From Phytopythium helicoides (Eukaryota; Oomycota; Peronosporomycetes; Pythiales; Pythiaceae): DNA of 64,000 nt. Every line of letters starts with the position of its first letter. Positions within the stretch are counted from its first letter, which is position 1. The notes beneath the pieces are model-generated. The model ran no database searches. It saw only the letters and a program-made list of their open reading frames with translations, and was not told the origin of the DNA. This document shows, in pieces, positions 48,879-58,909 of the stretch. The stretch is taken from positions 310,001 through 374,000 of the forward strand of contig JANFNE010000029.1 in the NCBI GenBank assembly GCA_024867545.1, read 5' to 3'. A program made the translations under genes and the position numbers.

Positions 48879-49367
48879 ATGCTCCCGCCGTCCACGCAGC
48901 TCAGCGCCATGTTCACCGAGGTGATTGACACCCGCAAGGAGTCGGGCCACACGGACTACGCCATCCGCGTGCAGCCGGACCCGTACAGCGAGGGCGAGGT
49001 CGTCTTCCGCCGCTTCTCGGCCTTCCTGCAGCTGCAGAGCCTGGCCCAGCGCCACTTTGCCGACTGTGCGTCGTGCTGCGGCGGGGACAACAAGTGCCTG
49101 CTCTCGAGCTTCCTCCGCCCCGTGTTCGACAACACCGAGTTCCCCGTCATGCAGGGCCGCCTGCTCGGCAAGAACTCCAAGTCGGTCGTGCGCGAGCGCG
49201 TGCTCTTCCTCAACGCCTTCCTGCTCGAGATGCAGGAGGCGCTCGCCAAGTGCCCGCCCATCGTCATGAACCGCTGCGAGAAGGAGAACTGCAAGCTCGT
49301 CAAGCTCCTCAAGAGCTTCTACGGCTGCGTCGACCTCGTGCGTCCCAAGCACTCGCTCTCGGTCTAA
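48879..49367 (+). CDS. Small PX-domain protein
   Basis: 162 residues, essentially one phox-homology domain, which binds phosphoinositides on endosomal membranes. Visible elements: FTEVIDTRKESGHTDYAIRV (strands 1-2), EVVFRRFSAFLQLQSLAQRHF (the RRFSxF signature and following helix), then a Cys-containing loop (CASCCGGDNKC), a Pro-bearing segment before SVVRERVLFLNAFLLEMQEAL (helices 3-4) and a short tail. The ligand Arg of RRF is present. The loop of five cysteines is unusual and may bind metal. No other domain, so it may be a targeting adaptor. Single exon; start supported by the upstream promoter. Confidence 0.8.
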   Translation: MLPPSTQLSAMFTEVIDTRKESGHTDYAIRVQPDPYSEGEVVFRRFSAFLQLQSLAQRHFADCASCCGGDNKCLLSSFLRPVFDNTEFPVMQGRLLGKNSKSVVRERVLFLNAFLLEMQEALAKCPPIVMNRCEKENCKLVKLLKSFYGCVDLVRPKHSLSV

Positions 49368-49835
49368 AAAGCTCTCAGCTTCTAGCGCACCCACCCAGCC
49401 AGACATCCGCCACCTCCTCCTATCTATCTATACGTTTCGTGTGCGCCTCGGGAGCTCCACGACCAGTCTCCACAGCCCGCGGGCGGTGCCCTCGATCGAA
49501 GAGGGATCCACACCGCCGCGCCTCCCGTTCATTATTTAGTTCCGCGATCCGCATCTAATGTGAATACCACCGCAGCAGCCTCAACATGATCCGATCTATT
49601 CCCTCCCTAGTTTTCTTGAGTTCCATGCGGTTGGTGCTTGACCTTCGCCGTCCTCTACATGAGTGAGCCGATGGTAGGTGTCGACCACCATCAAGTGATG
49701 CGTTGGTGCTGCTTCACTTGGCAGTGTCATGGAGCAGAAACGGACCTGTTGAAGCTCCCGACGCTCCAAAGAGTCGCAGATAGCGATCGATCGCAGACCT
49801 CTTCGACTCCACACAGCCAGCAGCGCAGCACAGAC
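49368..49835. other. Intergenic, 468 bases
   Basis: Between the PX and thioredoxin genes. The thioredoxin frame is open upstream of its ATG but unconserved. A TCTATCTATCTATA run lies at about 49421-49434. Confidence 0.5.
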
Positions 49836-50621
49836 ATGGAGCTCGTAGCGAAAGTTCGCGACGCTGAGCACTGGAGCCAGCTGCTGGACGCCAACGACAA
49901 GAAGCTGCTCGGTGCGTAGCGTTCACGTTCACGTTCACGTTCGTTTGACACCATCGAGTTCCGGCGCCACGTCGCCGAGGTGTTGGCGAGCCCCGTTTAT
50001 CTGCGTGCCATCGCCCCGAGTGTCCGTCTCGTGCGCGCTCTTCTCACGTCGCTCATTTGCTCGCTGTCGTCAGTCGTCGACGTGCACAAGGACTGGTGCG
50101 GACCATGCAAAGTCATGGAGCCGACGTACAAACGCCTGCAGACGGAGATCGAAAGCGCCGATCGACGAGTCGCGTTCGCATCGGTAGGTACACTTCTCAG
50201 CTCCATTTCGGGATGTGTGAGCCTGGTTGTCTGCTTGAGATGAGACTCACTCACTCGCTCTGCTGCGCGCCGTCTGCAGTTGAACGTGAGTCTCGGAGTG
50301 GATGGCGTCGAGGATTCAGGCAGTTGCAAACCGCGCTTCCTGCTTTTCAAGGTACGGAACGGGAATCAAGCTTGCAAGTGGAACGGGCACCGCTTTCATC
50401 AGGCTCGGCATGAGAAAAACGATGGCGAAAGCCGAGCCACATCGTCATCCGCTAATCGCGATTCGTGGAGGAGATCGCTAACAGATCGTGCTGTGATGGC
50501 ATGGATGGCTGGACAGGATCACAAAGTGGCGGCCGAGGTGCAAGGCGCAAACTCACCCCATCTCGAACAGCTCATAAAGCAGCACTGTCCCCCGCCGCCC
50601 AACGACGACGAGGACAGCTAG
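49836..50621 (+). CDS. Thioredoxin, four exons
   Basis: Disulfide reductase or redox adaptor. Exons 49836-49911, 50074-50183, 50280-50351 and 50517-50621; introns of 162, 96 and 165 bases, all GT..AG, phases 1, 0 and 0. The product has 120 residues: VVDVHKDWCGPCKVMEPTYK with active-site Cys34 and Cys37, the buried Asp before it (VVDV), and the cis-Pro80 in CKPRFLLFK, then an acidic Asn/Asp/Glu tail. VVDVHKDWCGPC is closest in style to thioredoxin domains of axonemal NME8/NME9-type proteins, so a flagellar role is possible (inference). No targeting peptide. The first intron begins with a GTTCAC microsatellite. Confidence 0.85.
49920..49943 (+). repeat. (GTTCAC)n microsatellite in thioredoxin intron 1
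   Basis: Four near-consecutive GTTCAC units just inside the first intron. Confidence 0.85.
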
Positions 50622-50947
50622 GTCTTCGATCACCTCTGGTCAAAGCGGAAAGCATGCGATAATGGATCCCCATGAGCACGATTGGACGCTGAAATAATAA
50701 ATTAGCCGGAAGGCGATGACGATTTGCCGTACGCCTGTCAGCGGTTTGCGTTACATAGTGCGACTCGTGTAGGTGGCGAAGTGAAGAAAGTCGCACATAC
50801 GCCGAAATGTTGCCGAGATCTGCTCGAGCAAGGAAGGTGCTCACAACGACTCTTTGGTGTCATGCACGTTTAACGGAGCGACGGACGTACCTTGTGCTTA
50901 CCGGCTAGAGAATGGTGCGAAGACGAATCCTGCGTCTTCGAATCGGC
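50622..50947. other. Intergenic, 326 bases
   Basis: Tail-to-tail gap. Nothing recognised. Confidence 0.5.
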
Positions 50948-52226
50948 CTACGCGGCACCGCTTGCAAGTCTCTCTGCACCGATCAGTCGATAGGTGAGGC
51001 AATCATCGACGTTGAAGTAGCATGCAAACAGTATCTTGGCTTGCACCTGTAGGAAAAGTTCTGGCCATCGCATCGAGTGCAAACACAGCAACCAGGTCAA
51101 CATATTATCGAACGAGATTAGCAAAGGACATATCGATACATGGTTGCCTGCAACCACAGCGATACATGAGTTGAGTAGTAAGTCATGGTGAAAGGTGCTG
51201 CATCCACCGTACCGCATTTCTTGCACTTCCAGTCTCCCTGCAGACATGGCATAGTATAAACACTAAGCAGCCATCACAAATGCAAATTACCGACACGCTT
51301 ACCGGCCACCAGTCCATGTGCGGGGCGACTTTCTTGGTCGGAGCTGATGACTTCATCTTCACCATCAAGCGTTATCATGTGTAGATCGAGTCGACGAGGC
51401 AGCATGTCCCTCCCTACCACTTGCAGCAACTCGCTTGAAGGCTCTTCGCCGCTAAAGCTGTCGTGTGGGATGAAGCTTGGTGACTGGGCGGACAGTGAAA
51501 AGCCTTTGCGTGGCTCCGTGGCGGCGCTCGACTTGCCTCCATCTTCGCTTTTTATCGGACTCGACCAGTCCACAACAAACTCGCTAGCTTCGGGGCAATC
51601 GCTGTACGACACTGTAATCCAGAGAACTAGCTGCAAGCAGTGACTGAGAGTACTTACCTGGGCATCGCGAACACAGGGAGTGAGTAGAACCGCTTCAAGG
51701 GCACGCGCTCGGATGCTATGGCGCGGTACTTCCAGGATGCAAGCGCGTTGACGATATCTGTCAGCTCCTCGAGCGATGTGATCCATATGCTACTATCGAC
51801 CACAGCGCTGCCTGTCTGAGAAGGAACATATAGGTGCCACGCAGACTCCTGGCCCGCAGTGTCGACACGACTTGTGGCATCCGTCGACCTGGCTGCTTCC
51901 AGCGCTGGGTCAATGTTCTCCTTGTCCCAGTCGCTCGGCTCTACTATCTGGAATAGTTTGTCCTGGGTGCTGCTCACGTCCAGCGAGCTCTGGACGCCGA
52001 AGCGCGGCGTGTACTGGTACTGGTGGTAGTACCTGCTCTTGTCGGCGTCCTTGTCTCCTGGAGCCTTGCGCTTCCCAACGCCCGAGACGCGCTCCACGCC
52101 CGCTGTGTTGCTCAGCACCGTTCCGAACTTCCTCTTGGGTGGAAGAGGCCGATACACCTTCTCCATCTCCTTGTCCATATTGTCCTCATCCATTCCAGCC
52201 GTGCAGCGGCTTGAAAGCAGCGCCAT
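50948..52226 (-). CDS. Unassigned multi-exon protein
   Basis: Exon 1 runs from ATG 52226 (52193 also possible) to 51658, exon 2 is 51303-51601, and the last exon is 51237 down to 50948; introns of 56 (51602-51657) and 65 bases (51238-51302). Nearer acceptors for the first intron give stops; the chosen one gives FAMPSDCPEASEFVVDW. Exon 1 encodes an acidic/basic N-terminus (MDEDNMDKEMEKVYRPLPPK) and a folded part WHLYVPSQ..SLEELTDIVNALASWKY. The last exon ends with ILFACYFNVDDCLTYRLIG. The 3' structure is uncertain: another frame across the same splice reads PGDWKCKKCG, half of a RanBP2-type zinc finger. I do not recognise the family. Confidence 0.5.
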
Positions 52227-52516
52227 GACACCGGGAAGCAGCCTGCGCGTGTCCAGCGCTCCTCCAGTCGCTAGAATCCCCGCAACAATCGTCAACGCAG
52301 CTCCTCAAGCTCCAAAACTCCGCAGCAACACTCGGCCAACCAGCAACGCCGTGCACTCACCGCCGCACTTTCCGAACTGCGACCGTCGATTTTGATGTCG
52401 ATCTTAGTTGCCACCACTGACAGCCTGTCTCGGCGACTTCAACTTGACCAGCACTCTTCATTTTGTGGTCCACACAACCGCACTTACCCACTAAGTTCGC
52501 GTGCGTTTTTGGCCGC

Positions 52517-54826
52517 ATGGCCATGCGCAGATCGCCCCGTCACCTCGCGCCATACATTTCCCAAGTGGTGCGCGGGGTTTCCGGCGGGCGGCGACTTGCG
52601 GCGGCTTCCTGCGCGTCTGCGGCCATGGGCGGCGAGCTGCGCGCGCTGCGGCTGCTTGCGAGCGCTCCGCTGGCGCGCGCGCTGACTTCTCTGGCTCCGA
52701 TCGGCTCCGTTTTGGCTCCAGGAGCGCCGCCGACGTCCGCGAACGTGCTCGGCGCGCATTTGGCGCCTTCGGTGGCCCAGCGGGAGCTCCTGAGCGACGT
52801 GCAGCCGCTGGCGACGGTGCTGACGGCTGGCGCGTCTGAAGAAGCGCTCAAGGCCGCGGTGGCGGCGGCGAGTTCGTCGCTGGACGAGGCGCTGGCGGCG
52901 TTTGCAGAGCTGGATGCGCGCGGCACCAGGCTGAGGGAGAAGCACTACCTGTCGCTGCTGCTCAAGGCGTCGAGGGAGGACGCGCTCGAGAAGGTTGAGA
53001 CGCTGTTTGATGTGTTCGTGGAGAGAGAGGCCGAGGCCAAGGTTGCGGTGCCACCCAGGGCTACGAGGACATGGCAGTACCTGTCGTTCGAGCGGCTGCA
53101 GATGCTGCGGCTCACGCTCTGGGCCATGGTGGACGGCAGGAGGGACCAGAGGAGGGTCAGGCAGTTCTACAGGAGGTTCGTGCACGGACAGCCCAACCGG
53201 CTGAGCGTGTTTGAGTCGGACGCGCTCAACTTCCTGCTGAGAATGGAGTGCACGACGCGCTACGCGGACGAGGACGAGGCTGCGGGAGTCCGAGCGCGCG
53301 TCGACAAGGTGCTGGAGACCATGCAGCAGTGGAAGTTCCACGCGAGCTACTCGGCCTCGCACGCGCTCTTCCGGATTATGCTGCACCAGCCAGATTTGTT
53401 CAAGAGTGAAGATGAGTCCATGGAGCAGGTCTTTCTAGAGTACCTCGACCGGTTCCCAACGGCACTCAAGCGCGACTCGAAGCGAACATCGATTGCTGTG
53501 AGCGCGGCTGCTGCTGCTGGCCATCACGAGGTCGTGCGATCGCTGCTGATGGACGCCGACGAGCATGGGCTGAGTATAGACGCCGTGTCGTTTGCGCACG
53601 CGGTGGAATGCGCCGAGTCTGAAGAACAGCGCATGCAAATCGTGGACCTGTACACGCACGCGAACGACCAAAAGCGCGTGTACACGACCCGCGACCAGGA
53701 CTCGAGTATCAGCAACTACTTGCTGCTGAGCGCCATCTACGACGGCAACTTCCGCCACATGATGGAGCTCCTGCACGAGATGCAGCTGTACAACAACAAG
53801 GCAAGCAACAAGACAATCGAAGAGCTTTTTACAAGTATTGCGCAGTTCCGGTCTCGCGCGAGGGCTCAGGGCGACGCTGAAAGCCACAAGCTTCTAGCCG
53901 AGTGCCCAACCATCGTGGACCTGTTCCAGAAGTTCGCCAATGTCATCCCGAGGACCGTGCACACCGTTTCGCAGGGTGTGCTGCAGAGTCTTCGCGGTGG
54001 TGACATTGGATCTGCGCTGGGACTGCTGAGATCGACGATTTGGTCTACAGACATTGTGCTTCGTCCCGAGATTTACGCGCAGTTGCTCTATCCGCTTGTT
54101 GCCGGTGCCATGGGTGAGGACAATGAGTTCGACCGGGTGGAAGTGGAGCGGTTCTTTGATACCCAGCATCCGCGCCAGCGCGCGTTGCTGAATGCTTTGT
54201 TGCTCAACTTGTGCGCCTCAAACGACGACTTGCCGACGCTTCTTGCGTGCTTGGACCGGTGGCAAGAACAGGTTATTCAAGAAGAGGGTGGTCGACACCG
54301 TCGTCGCAGTCGTGTCCTCAAAGAGCTCGTGCCTTCGGTCGACGCGTCCGACTCTAAATTGAGTCGTCGCGCGCTTCAGAGGGTCTTGGACGTGACGTCA
54401 AAGCAATTGAAGGAGCTGCGTGACCAGGGCGAGCACCCTGAGAACGGCTTATTTGCAGAAGGCATGCGACTTTCGTACTACGCTTTCTTGAAGCGTTATG
54501 AGCGGCTCGTCACATGGGACGCTTGGACGCTTGGGCACGCGATCGTCCGAAGTGCTACAAGCAAACTCAACCAAGACGTGATGCTCCTGCTAGAGGAATC
54601 ATACAAGCGCGACGTTGCTCTCGAGGCCACTCCTTACAAAGTCGCTCTCGAAGTGCTAGATGCTGCCGGGGAACACACTGCTGTAGTCGAGTGTGCACGC
54701 AAGATGAAGGCAAGTGGTCATTGGGAAAAGACTGTCGCGAAGAACCCGCATATCCGCGAGCTCGTGATTGCTGCGGCCCGCAAACAATACCATGACACGC
54801 TCGACACGGACGCGCGCGAAGACTAG
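52517..54826 (+). CDS. PPR-like mitochondrial protein (third of three)
   Basis: 769 residues from ATG 52517 (52523 and 52625 also in frame). The first 60 residues are Arg/Ala/Ser-rich without acids (MAMRRSPRHLAPYISQVVRG), a mitochondrial presequence. Helix pairs throughout, for example FLEYLDRFPTALKRDSKRTSIAVS and NYLLLSAIYDGNFRHMMELLHEMQLYNNKAS, the latter close to the PPR consensus. A central Asp/Arg-rich insert (QEEGGRHRRRSR) separates two repeat blocks. Role by family: organellar RNA binding. Tail to tail with PK-2, 87 bases apart. Single exon. Confidence 0.75.
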   Translation: MAMRRSPRHLAPYISQVVRGVSGGRRLAAASCASAAMGGELRALRLLASAPLARALTSLAPIGSVLAPGAPPTSANVLGAHLAPSVAQRELLSDVQPLATVLTAGASEEALKAAVAAASSSLDEALAAFAELDARGTRLREKHYLSLLLKASREDALEKVETLFDVFVEREAEAKVAVPPRATRTWQYLSFERLQMLRLTLWAMVDGRRDQRRVRQFYRRFVHGQPNRLSVFESDALNFLLRMECTTRYADEDEAAGVRARVDKVLETMQQWKFHASYSASHALFRIMLHQPDLFKSEDESMEQVFLEYLDRFPTALKRDSKRTSIAVSAAAAAGHHEVVRSLLMDADEHGLSIDAVSFAHAVECAESEEQRMQIVDLYTHANDQKRVYTTRDQDSSISNYLLLSAIYDGNFRHMMELLHEMQLYNNKASNKTIEELFTSIAQFRSRARAQGDAESHKLLAECPTIVDLFQKFANVIPRTVHTVSQGVLQSLRGGDIGSALGLLRSTIWSTDIVLRPEIYAQLLYPLVAGAMGEDNEFDRVEVERFFDTQHPRQRALLNALLLNLCASNDDLPTLLACLDRWQEQVIQEEGGRHRRRSRVLKELVPSVDASDSKLSRRALQRVLDVTSKQLKELRDQGEHPENGLFAEGMRLSYYAFLKRYERLVTWDAWTLGHAIVRSATSKLNQDVMLLLEESYKRDVALEATPYKVALEVLDAAGEHTAVVECARKMKASGHWEKTVAKNPHIRELVIAAARKQYHDTLDTDARED

Positions 54827-54913
54827 ATGATTGAGGGGACGGAATAGGTAGAAGGAAAAACACGAATTCTTTCAAGACATTGCCAGATTTTTACTTGCAA
54901 AACTGGTTTGTAG

Positions 54914-57900
54914 TTAGTTGCTGACGGGGAAAGCGGCACTACGCGCCGCGTTCGTGGCCCATGCGATGACAGCGGCAAGTCCAGCGCGCTCATGAGGCTC
55001 CGGGCGGCACATACGACGTACCAACGCCCAGTTCTCAGGGCTGATCGTTGTCGGTCGAGGCGGCAGATGACCCTTCTTGACAGCGGAGATGACAGCAACT
55101 TCCGAGACATCGGGACCCCATGGCTCCTCGCTCGTCAGTGCCTGGACAAGGCACATGCCGAGAGCATAGATGTCCGACTCCTCCGTGTGCTCCTCTCCGT
55201 CGAGAATTTCAGGCGCCACCCAGCGAGCCATCGCTCGCTTTTGGCTTGCGGGAGCCTTCTCGGTCTCCGAGTCGCCGAGAGCAGCCTTGGTACCGAACTC
55301 CGTCAGCTTAATCTTGTCATCCGTTCCCATCATGATGACGCTGCTCTGCAGGTTTCCATGCACGATGCCGTGCTGGTGCAGGTACTCGAGTCCCATGGCC
55401 GCGTCACGGATGTAAGACCAAATGTAAGCCGGATGGGTCGCTCCGTTCGCTACCAAATCCTTCAGCGAAGACGTCCGCGTCATTTCGCAAAGCAACACCT
55501 GTTCATCGCCGACGTGGCATGCGCCGTATGTGCGGATAACGTTCGGGTGGTCGATGCGAACGAACTGCGACACCGTGGCTCCAAAAGCGGCCGAGCTCTG
55601 CGTGCTGCGCTTCCCCACTGTCTTATAAACAATCGCGGGCGTATCGAACCAGTCCCCAAGGTACACCTGGTTCGGAACCTTCTCATACAGCGACGAGTAC
55701 AGCACCTCGTACGCAGGCACGAACCACCCGGGAAGGAATTCCTCGTATGAGCGAATTCCATTCCTGCCGTTCTTCCTCACCTTCTTGCCGGACTTCTCCT
55801 CATGCTCAATGATAAGCTGTCCCAGCTTAATGCTCGCGACCGCCATTGCATCTGCCGCATCATCGGGATAGCTGCTACGATGCTTCGACAGCTCAAACAA
55901 GAGCGAAGCCATCACAAATCGTGCCGAACTCTCGTCAAAGTCACTACCAATCGATGCCACGATCGCCTTAGAGTCCACCAGAACGTTCATGGCTCTCGCG
56001 TGCAGGTGACCATAGCTCTGATCCCATTGCGAGCGCCAGTTGTGCACATCGCTCGGCTTCTCGAGCTCAAGCAGAGTCAGCAGTCGGTCCATGCGGTGGT
56101 GAAGTGCAAGGTAGTCCTCAGTCGCCTTGCGGGTCGCGAGAGCCCACAGCACAGGTGTGTACGTGCTCTTCCTCTCCTCGAGGCGCTCTAGAATACCACA
56201 GAAGCACTCGAGCAGTGGGCCGAAGCTGCGGAGGAAAATGGCATCTACAACACCGTTTGCTTGCGACGACACGTGCGCGTACAGGTCGGCGAATCGCGCA
56301 TACACTTGCTGGTTCAGCTGCGTGACGTCACTGAAATCAACGGAGACGCGCTCCGTGAGGGCACGGACGTTCTCCATCACGCTAACCAGTGGAGCGCCAA
56401 CCGTGCCGATTGCATACGTGTTGATGTCGAGCAGCAATTGAGGCAGCGGAGCGTCGCCACTGTCGTTGCTATGGCTGCTGCTTGTACCCAATGCCTGCTT
56501 GTGCTCTTGCACCGACAGCTCCTCGAGCAGCTGGACCACTTGGGATAGCGTGACAGGCAATTCATCGTCCTTGCCTTTAAAATCGCGCAGCCCAGTGAAC
56601 GACTTGACGAGAGTATCTGCGAGTCCCTCAACCTTGAGCTCCGTCGGGAACTCGCTAGGGTATCCACTCTGACGCCACGCTTCACCGCGAAGAACGCCAA
56701 CAATGCATCGGCCAAAACCAACTAGGTCGTTCAGCACGCTCGGAGGGAGCATGTTCGGCGCTTCACTTTCGCCATTGAGGTAGTGTTCGCCACCAAACAC
56801 AGACTTTCGAATGTGCTCTCTTGCAGCAGTATCCCGATCGTTGCCCGAGCCCGAGTTCGGCACCCAGCCGACGCCAGTGAGCAATCCCTTGTTATCACCG
56901 CTGCTGATAATGATGTTGTCCATGGACAGTGCTCCACCATGGACGAGTCCGCGCTCATGCAGATACTGCAGCCCAAGCGCGACCTGGTACAGGATACGCC
57001 ACTTGGGAGCTCCCTCCAGGAAAAGCTTGTCGACTCCCATGATTTCCTCGTGGATGTAGAACATGTCGGGTCCGACATGGCACGCACCGAGCATGGAGAG
57101 TACGTGCGCGTGGCGCATTTCGGCCCATCGCGAGGCCTGCCAGATGAAAAATTCTTCGCTCCATTCACGCGGGACCACGATGGTGGCAACGCGGCGACCT
57201 CCCCATGTCTCATAAGACTCGGTGAGCTGCTCCGCGGTCTCGTCTTCTGGCTGCTGCTGCTGTTGCTGCTGCTGGTGTACAAGAATCTCGCAGGGTGGCG
57301 TGAACCAGTGCGGGAGCGCCAAGAGGATGATGCCGGACTCCCTCGCGATGTGCTGATACACGTCCGAGAGCAGCTTGAGCTCTCCCTTGGTGAGCTTGGC
57401 GGCGTGCTTGGTGACGTCGTACTTGATGAGCGAGAGGATCTCGAGCTGCTGCCTGTCGTCTCCCATCTCCTGCAGCAGCGTCTGCTCGTCCTCGAGCAGC
57501 TCTCGGAAGAACTGAACGCGCGAAAGCCGCTCGTTGCGCAGCGCTCTAGGCCACTGCGTCCAGAAGTCGCTCTGCGGGAGTCCGTAGGTGGCGAACAGCG
57601 CGTCGAGCATGGCTTCAAACCTCTCGGAGAGGTCGATGAAGTATCCCGAGTGCGCGAGCTGGAGCAGCAGCCTGGGCTCCTTGTTGTACCTGGCGAGCTC
57701 TGCTCTCATGGCGAGCGCTCCCTCGAGCGCGGCGCCAAAGCTAGGCGGGGCCTCCTCGACCTGCTCGACGAGTCCCTGCAGGTTCCTCCACCTCGCCGCG
57801 ACGTGTCCCTCTGGGAAGAAGTGCTCCTCGTCCATGTCTTCGTCTCCGCGCTCCTCTCGTGGCACGCCCTTGTACTCGCCCATCTCGAGCCACACCTGCT

Positions 57901-58177
57901 CGACGGCGGCGTCTCCGTACTTGTCCTTGATGGCATCGAGCGCCGGCAGACTCGAGTCGGGAGCACGCAATTTGACCTTCCAGAACGGAGCGTCCTCGCC
58001 CTCGAACGAGCTCAGCGAGCGCCTCCGACGTCGCGGAGGGTTCTCGGCCTCGGGTCGGGACGGCGGAGAGGCCAGCAGCACGGCTGGAGGCGGCGCCTGC
58101 GACTTGCTGAGGGTCCTGTGGGGCCCGTGGACGCCTCCAGAGACGTCCACGGCGCTCGTGGAAGCCGCGCAGCCCAT
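54914..58177 (-). CDS. Lipid-anchored double pseudokinase (PK-2)
   Basis: 1087 residues, starting MGCAAST (acylation signal). Disordered N-terminus to about residue 60, then the family helical domain with LLQLAHSGYFIDLSERF, LSLIKYDVTKHAAKL and LPHWFTPP, a polyglutamine run, and a first kinase-like domain (about 325-500): CHVGPDMFYIHEE, LQYLHERGLVHGGALSMDNI where HRD is HGG, and no DFG. After a second helical region comes FVPAYEV and a second kinase-like domain (about 830-1075): the VAIK lysine is kept (AIVYKTV), HRD is HGN (LHQHGIVHGNLQSSVIMM), DFG is EFG (KLTEFG), with RWVAPEILDG, SDIYALGMCLVQALTSEEPWG intact. It may still bind nucleotide but should not transfer phosphate. Divergent from TM-2. 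Confidence 0.88.
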   Translation of the reverse strand: MGCAASTSAVDVSGGVHGPHRTLSKSQAPPPAVLLASPPSRPEAENPPRRRRRSLSSFEGEDAPFWKVKLRAPDSSLPALDAIKDKYGDAAVEQVWLEMGEYKGVPREERGDEDMDEEHFFPEGHVAARWRNLQGLVEQVEEAPPSFGAALEGALAMRAELARYNKEPRLLLQLAHSGYFIDLSERFEAMLDALFATYGLPQSDFWTQWPRALRNERLSRVQFFRELLEDEQTLLQEMGDDRQQLEILSLIKYDVTKHAAKLTKGELKLLSDVYQHIARESGIILLALPHWFTPPCEILVHQQQQQQQQPEDETAEQLTESYETWGGRRVATIVVPREWSEEFFIWQASRWAEMRHAHVLSMLGACHVGPDMFYIHEEIMGVDKLFLEGAPKWRILYQVALGLQYLHERGLVHGGALSMDNIIISSGDNKGLLTGVGWVPNSGSGNDRDTAAREHIRKSVFGGEHYLNGESEAPNMLPPSVLNDLVGFGRCIVGVLRGEAWRQSGYPSEFPTELKVEGLADTLVKSFTGLRDFKGKDDELPVTLSQVVQLLEELSVQEHKQALGTSSSHSNDSGDAPLPQLLLDINTYAIGTVGAPLVSVMENVRALTERVSVDFSDVTQLNQQVYARFADLYAHVSSQANGVVDAIFLRSFGPLLECFCGILERLEERKSTYTPVLWALATRKATEDYLALHHRMDRLLTLLELEKPSDVHNWRSQWDQSYGHLHARAMNVLVDSKAIVASIGSDFDESSARFVMASLLFELSKHRSSYPDDAADAMAVASIKLGQLIIEHEEKSGKKVRKNGRNGIRSYEEFLPGWFVPAYEVLYSSLYEKVPNQVYLGDWFDTPAIVYKTVGKRSTQSSAAFGATVSQFVRIDHPNVIRTYGACHVGDEQVLLCEMTRTSSLKDLVANGATHPAYIWSYIRDAAMGLEYLHQHGIVHGNLQSSVIMMGTDDKIKLTEFGTKAALGDSETEKAPASQKRAMARWVAPEILDGEEHTEESDIYALGMCLVQALTSEEPWGPDVSEVAVISAVKKGHLPPRPTTISPENWALVRRMCRPEPHERAGLAAVIAWATNAARSAAFPVSN
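57247..57283 (-). repeat. CAG/CTG repeat coding for polyglutamine in PK-2
   Basis: An imperfect run of about eight Gln codons in the linker before the first kinase-like domain, likely length-variable between strains. PK-1 has only a shorter Gln-rich stretch near its N-terminus. Confidence 0.85.
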
Positions 58178-58763
58178 CGGAGAGCTGGAGCGGGCGCGTT
58201 GGCGAGTGGGAGAAGCAGGCGGCGGACCAAGCGGCGAGCAGGCGACCGCCCTAGGCGCAGGCGGCAGCGCAGAGCGGGGGCGTGGTCTCCGCGGTTTTCT
58301 CGCGAGAAGGGGTGAAGCGCTTGAATACTATGGAGAAGCATTCATGACATCCGTCCCGGTAACTTGGAGCGAGATGGGGTAGTTTGGAGGCTGACGGGAA
58401 GTAAAAGATCGCAGACGGGGCAGATACCATGCGGACGGACGGCAATTACTTGGGAAATGTATGGGATAGCTGGACCGTCCACTGTGGATAAATTGAAGGT
58501 GGAGAGCGTCTAAAAAGGAGGACGGTCCCCTCGTTCGGAATCCGACGGAATGGGCAAACCTGGCCGCGTTGCGCCATCATCACCCGCGAGATCCACGCGC
58601 TTCAACTTGCTCCTCACGGCCCACAGACAGCGTGGCACCTGAAGGCCCTTTGAGTGATCGCGTGCGTGCGCCGAACTTTGCCCAAAGCGACTCCGAACGC
58701 GCGCGCAACGATGGACGTGCGCAACGCTTGACACGCGATGGCTACATTGATACGGGGCACGAT

Positions 58764-58838
58764 GGATACCGACGGCTTCAACTACGTAGCTGATATGGCA
58801 ATGCCACGTTGCTATTTTCGCGGTCATAAGGCGCGACC
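58764..58838 (+). repeat. Imperfect direct repeat, unit 1
   Basis: Homologous to 58910-58999. Its end, TATTTTCGCGGTCATAAGGCGCGACC at 58813-58838, matches unit 2 at 24 of 26 positions, and the GCCACGT block matches at an offset of 141. Confidence 0.7.
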
Positions 58839-58909
58839 TTGACCCCATGTTTTGTTTTTCGTTCAATGAACAGGGCATGCTTTGATATAGACACTCGCGC
58901 ATGTCGGAA

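Noticed and set aside
51602..51657. Shorter intron (27 or 43 bases) using the TTGCAG or ATTACAG acceptor
   Set aside because: Both give an in-frame stop soon after joining; the GTACAG acceptor keeps the frame open and gives a normal intron length.
56783..58315. 510-codon open frame antisense to PK-2
   Set aside because: Shadow of the PK-2 coding strand, Leu/Arg/Glu-rich with no domain.
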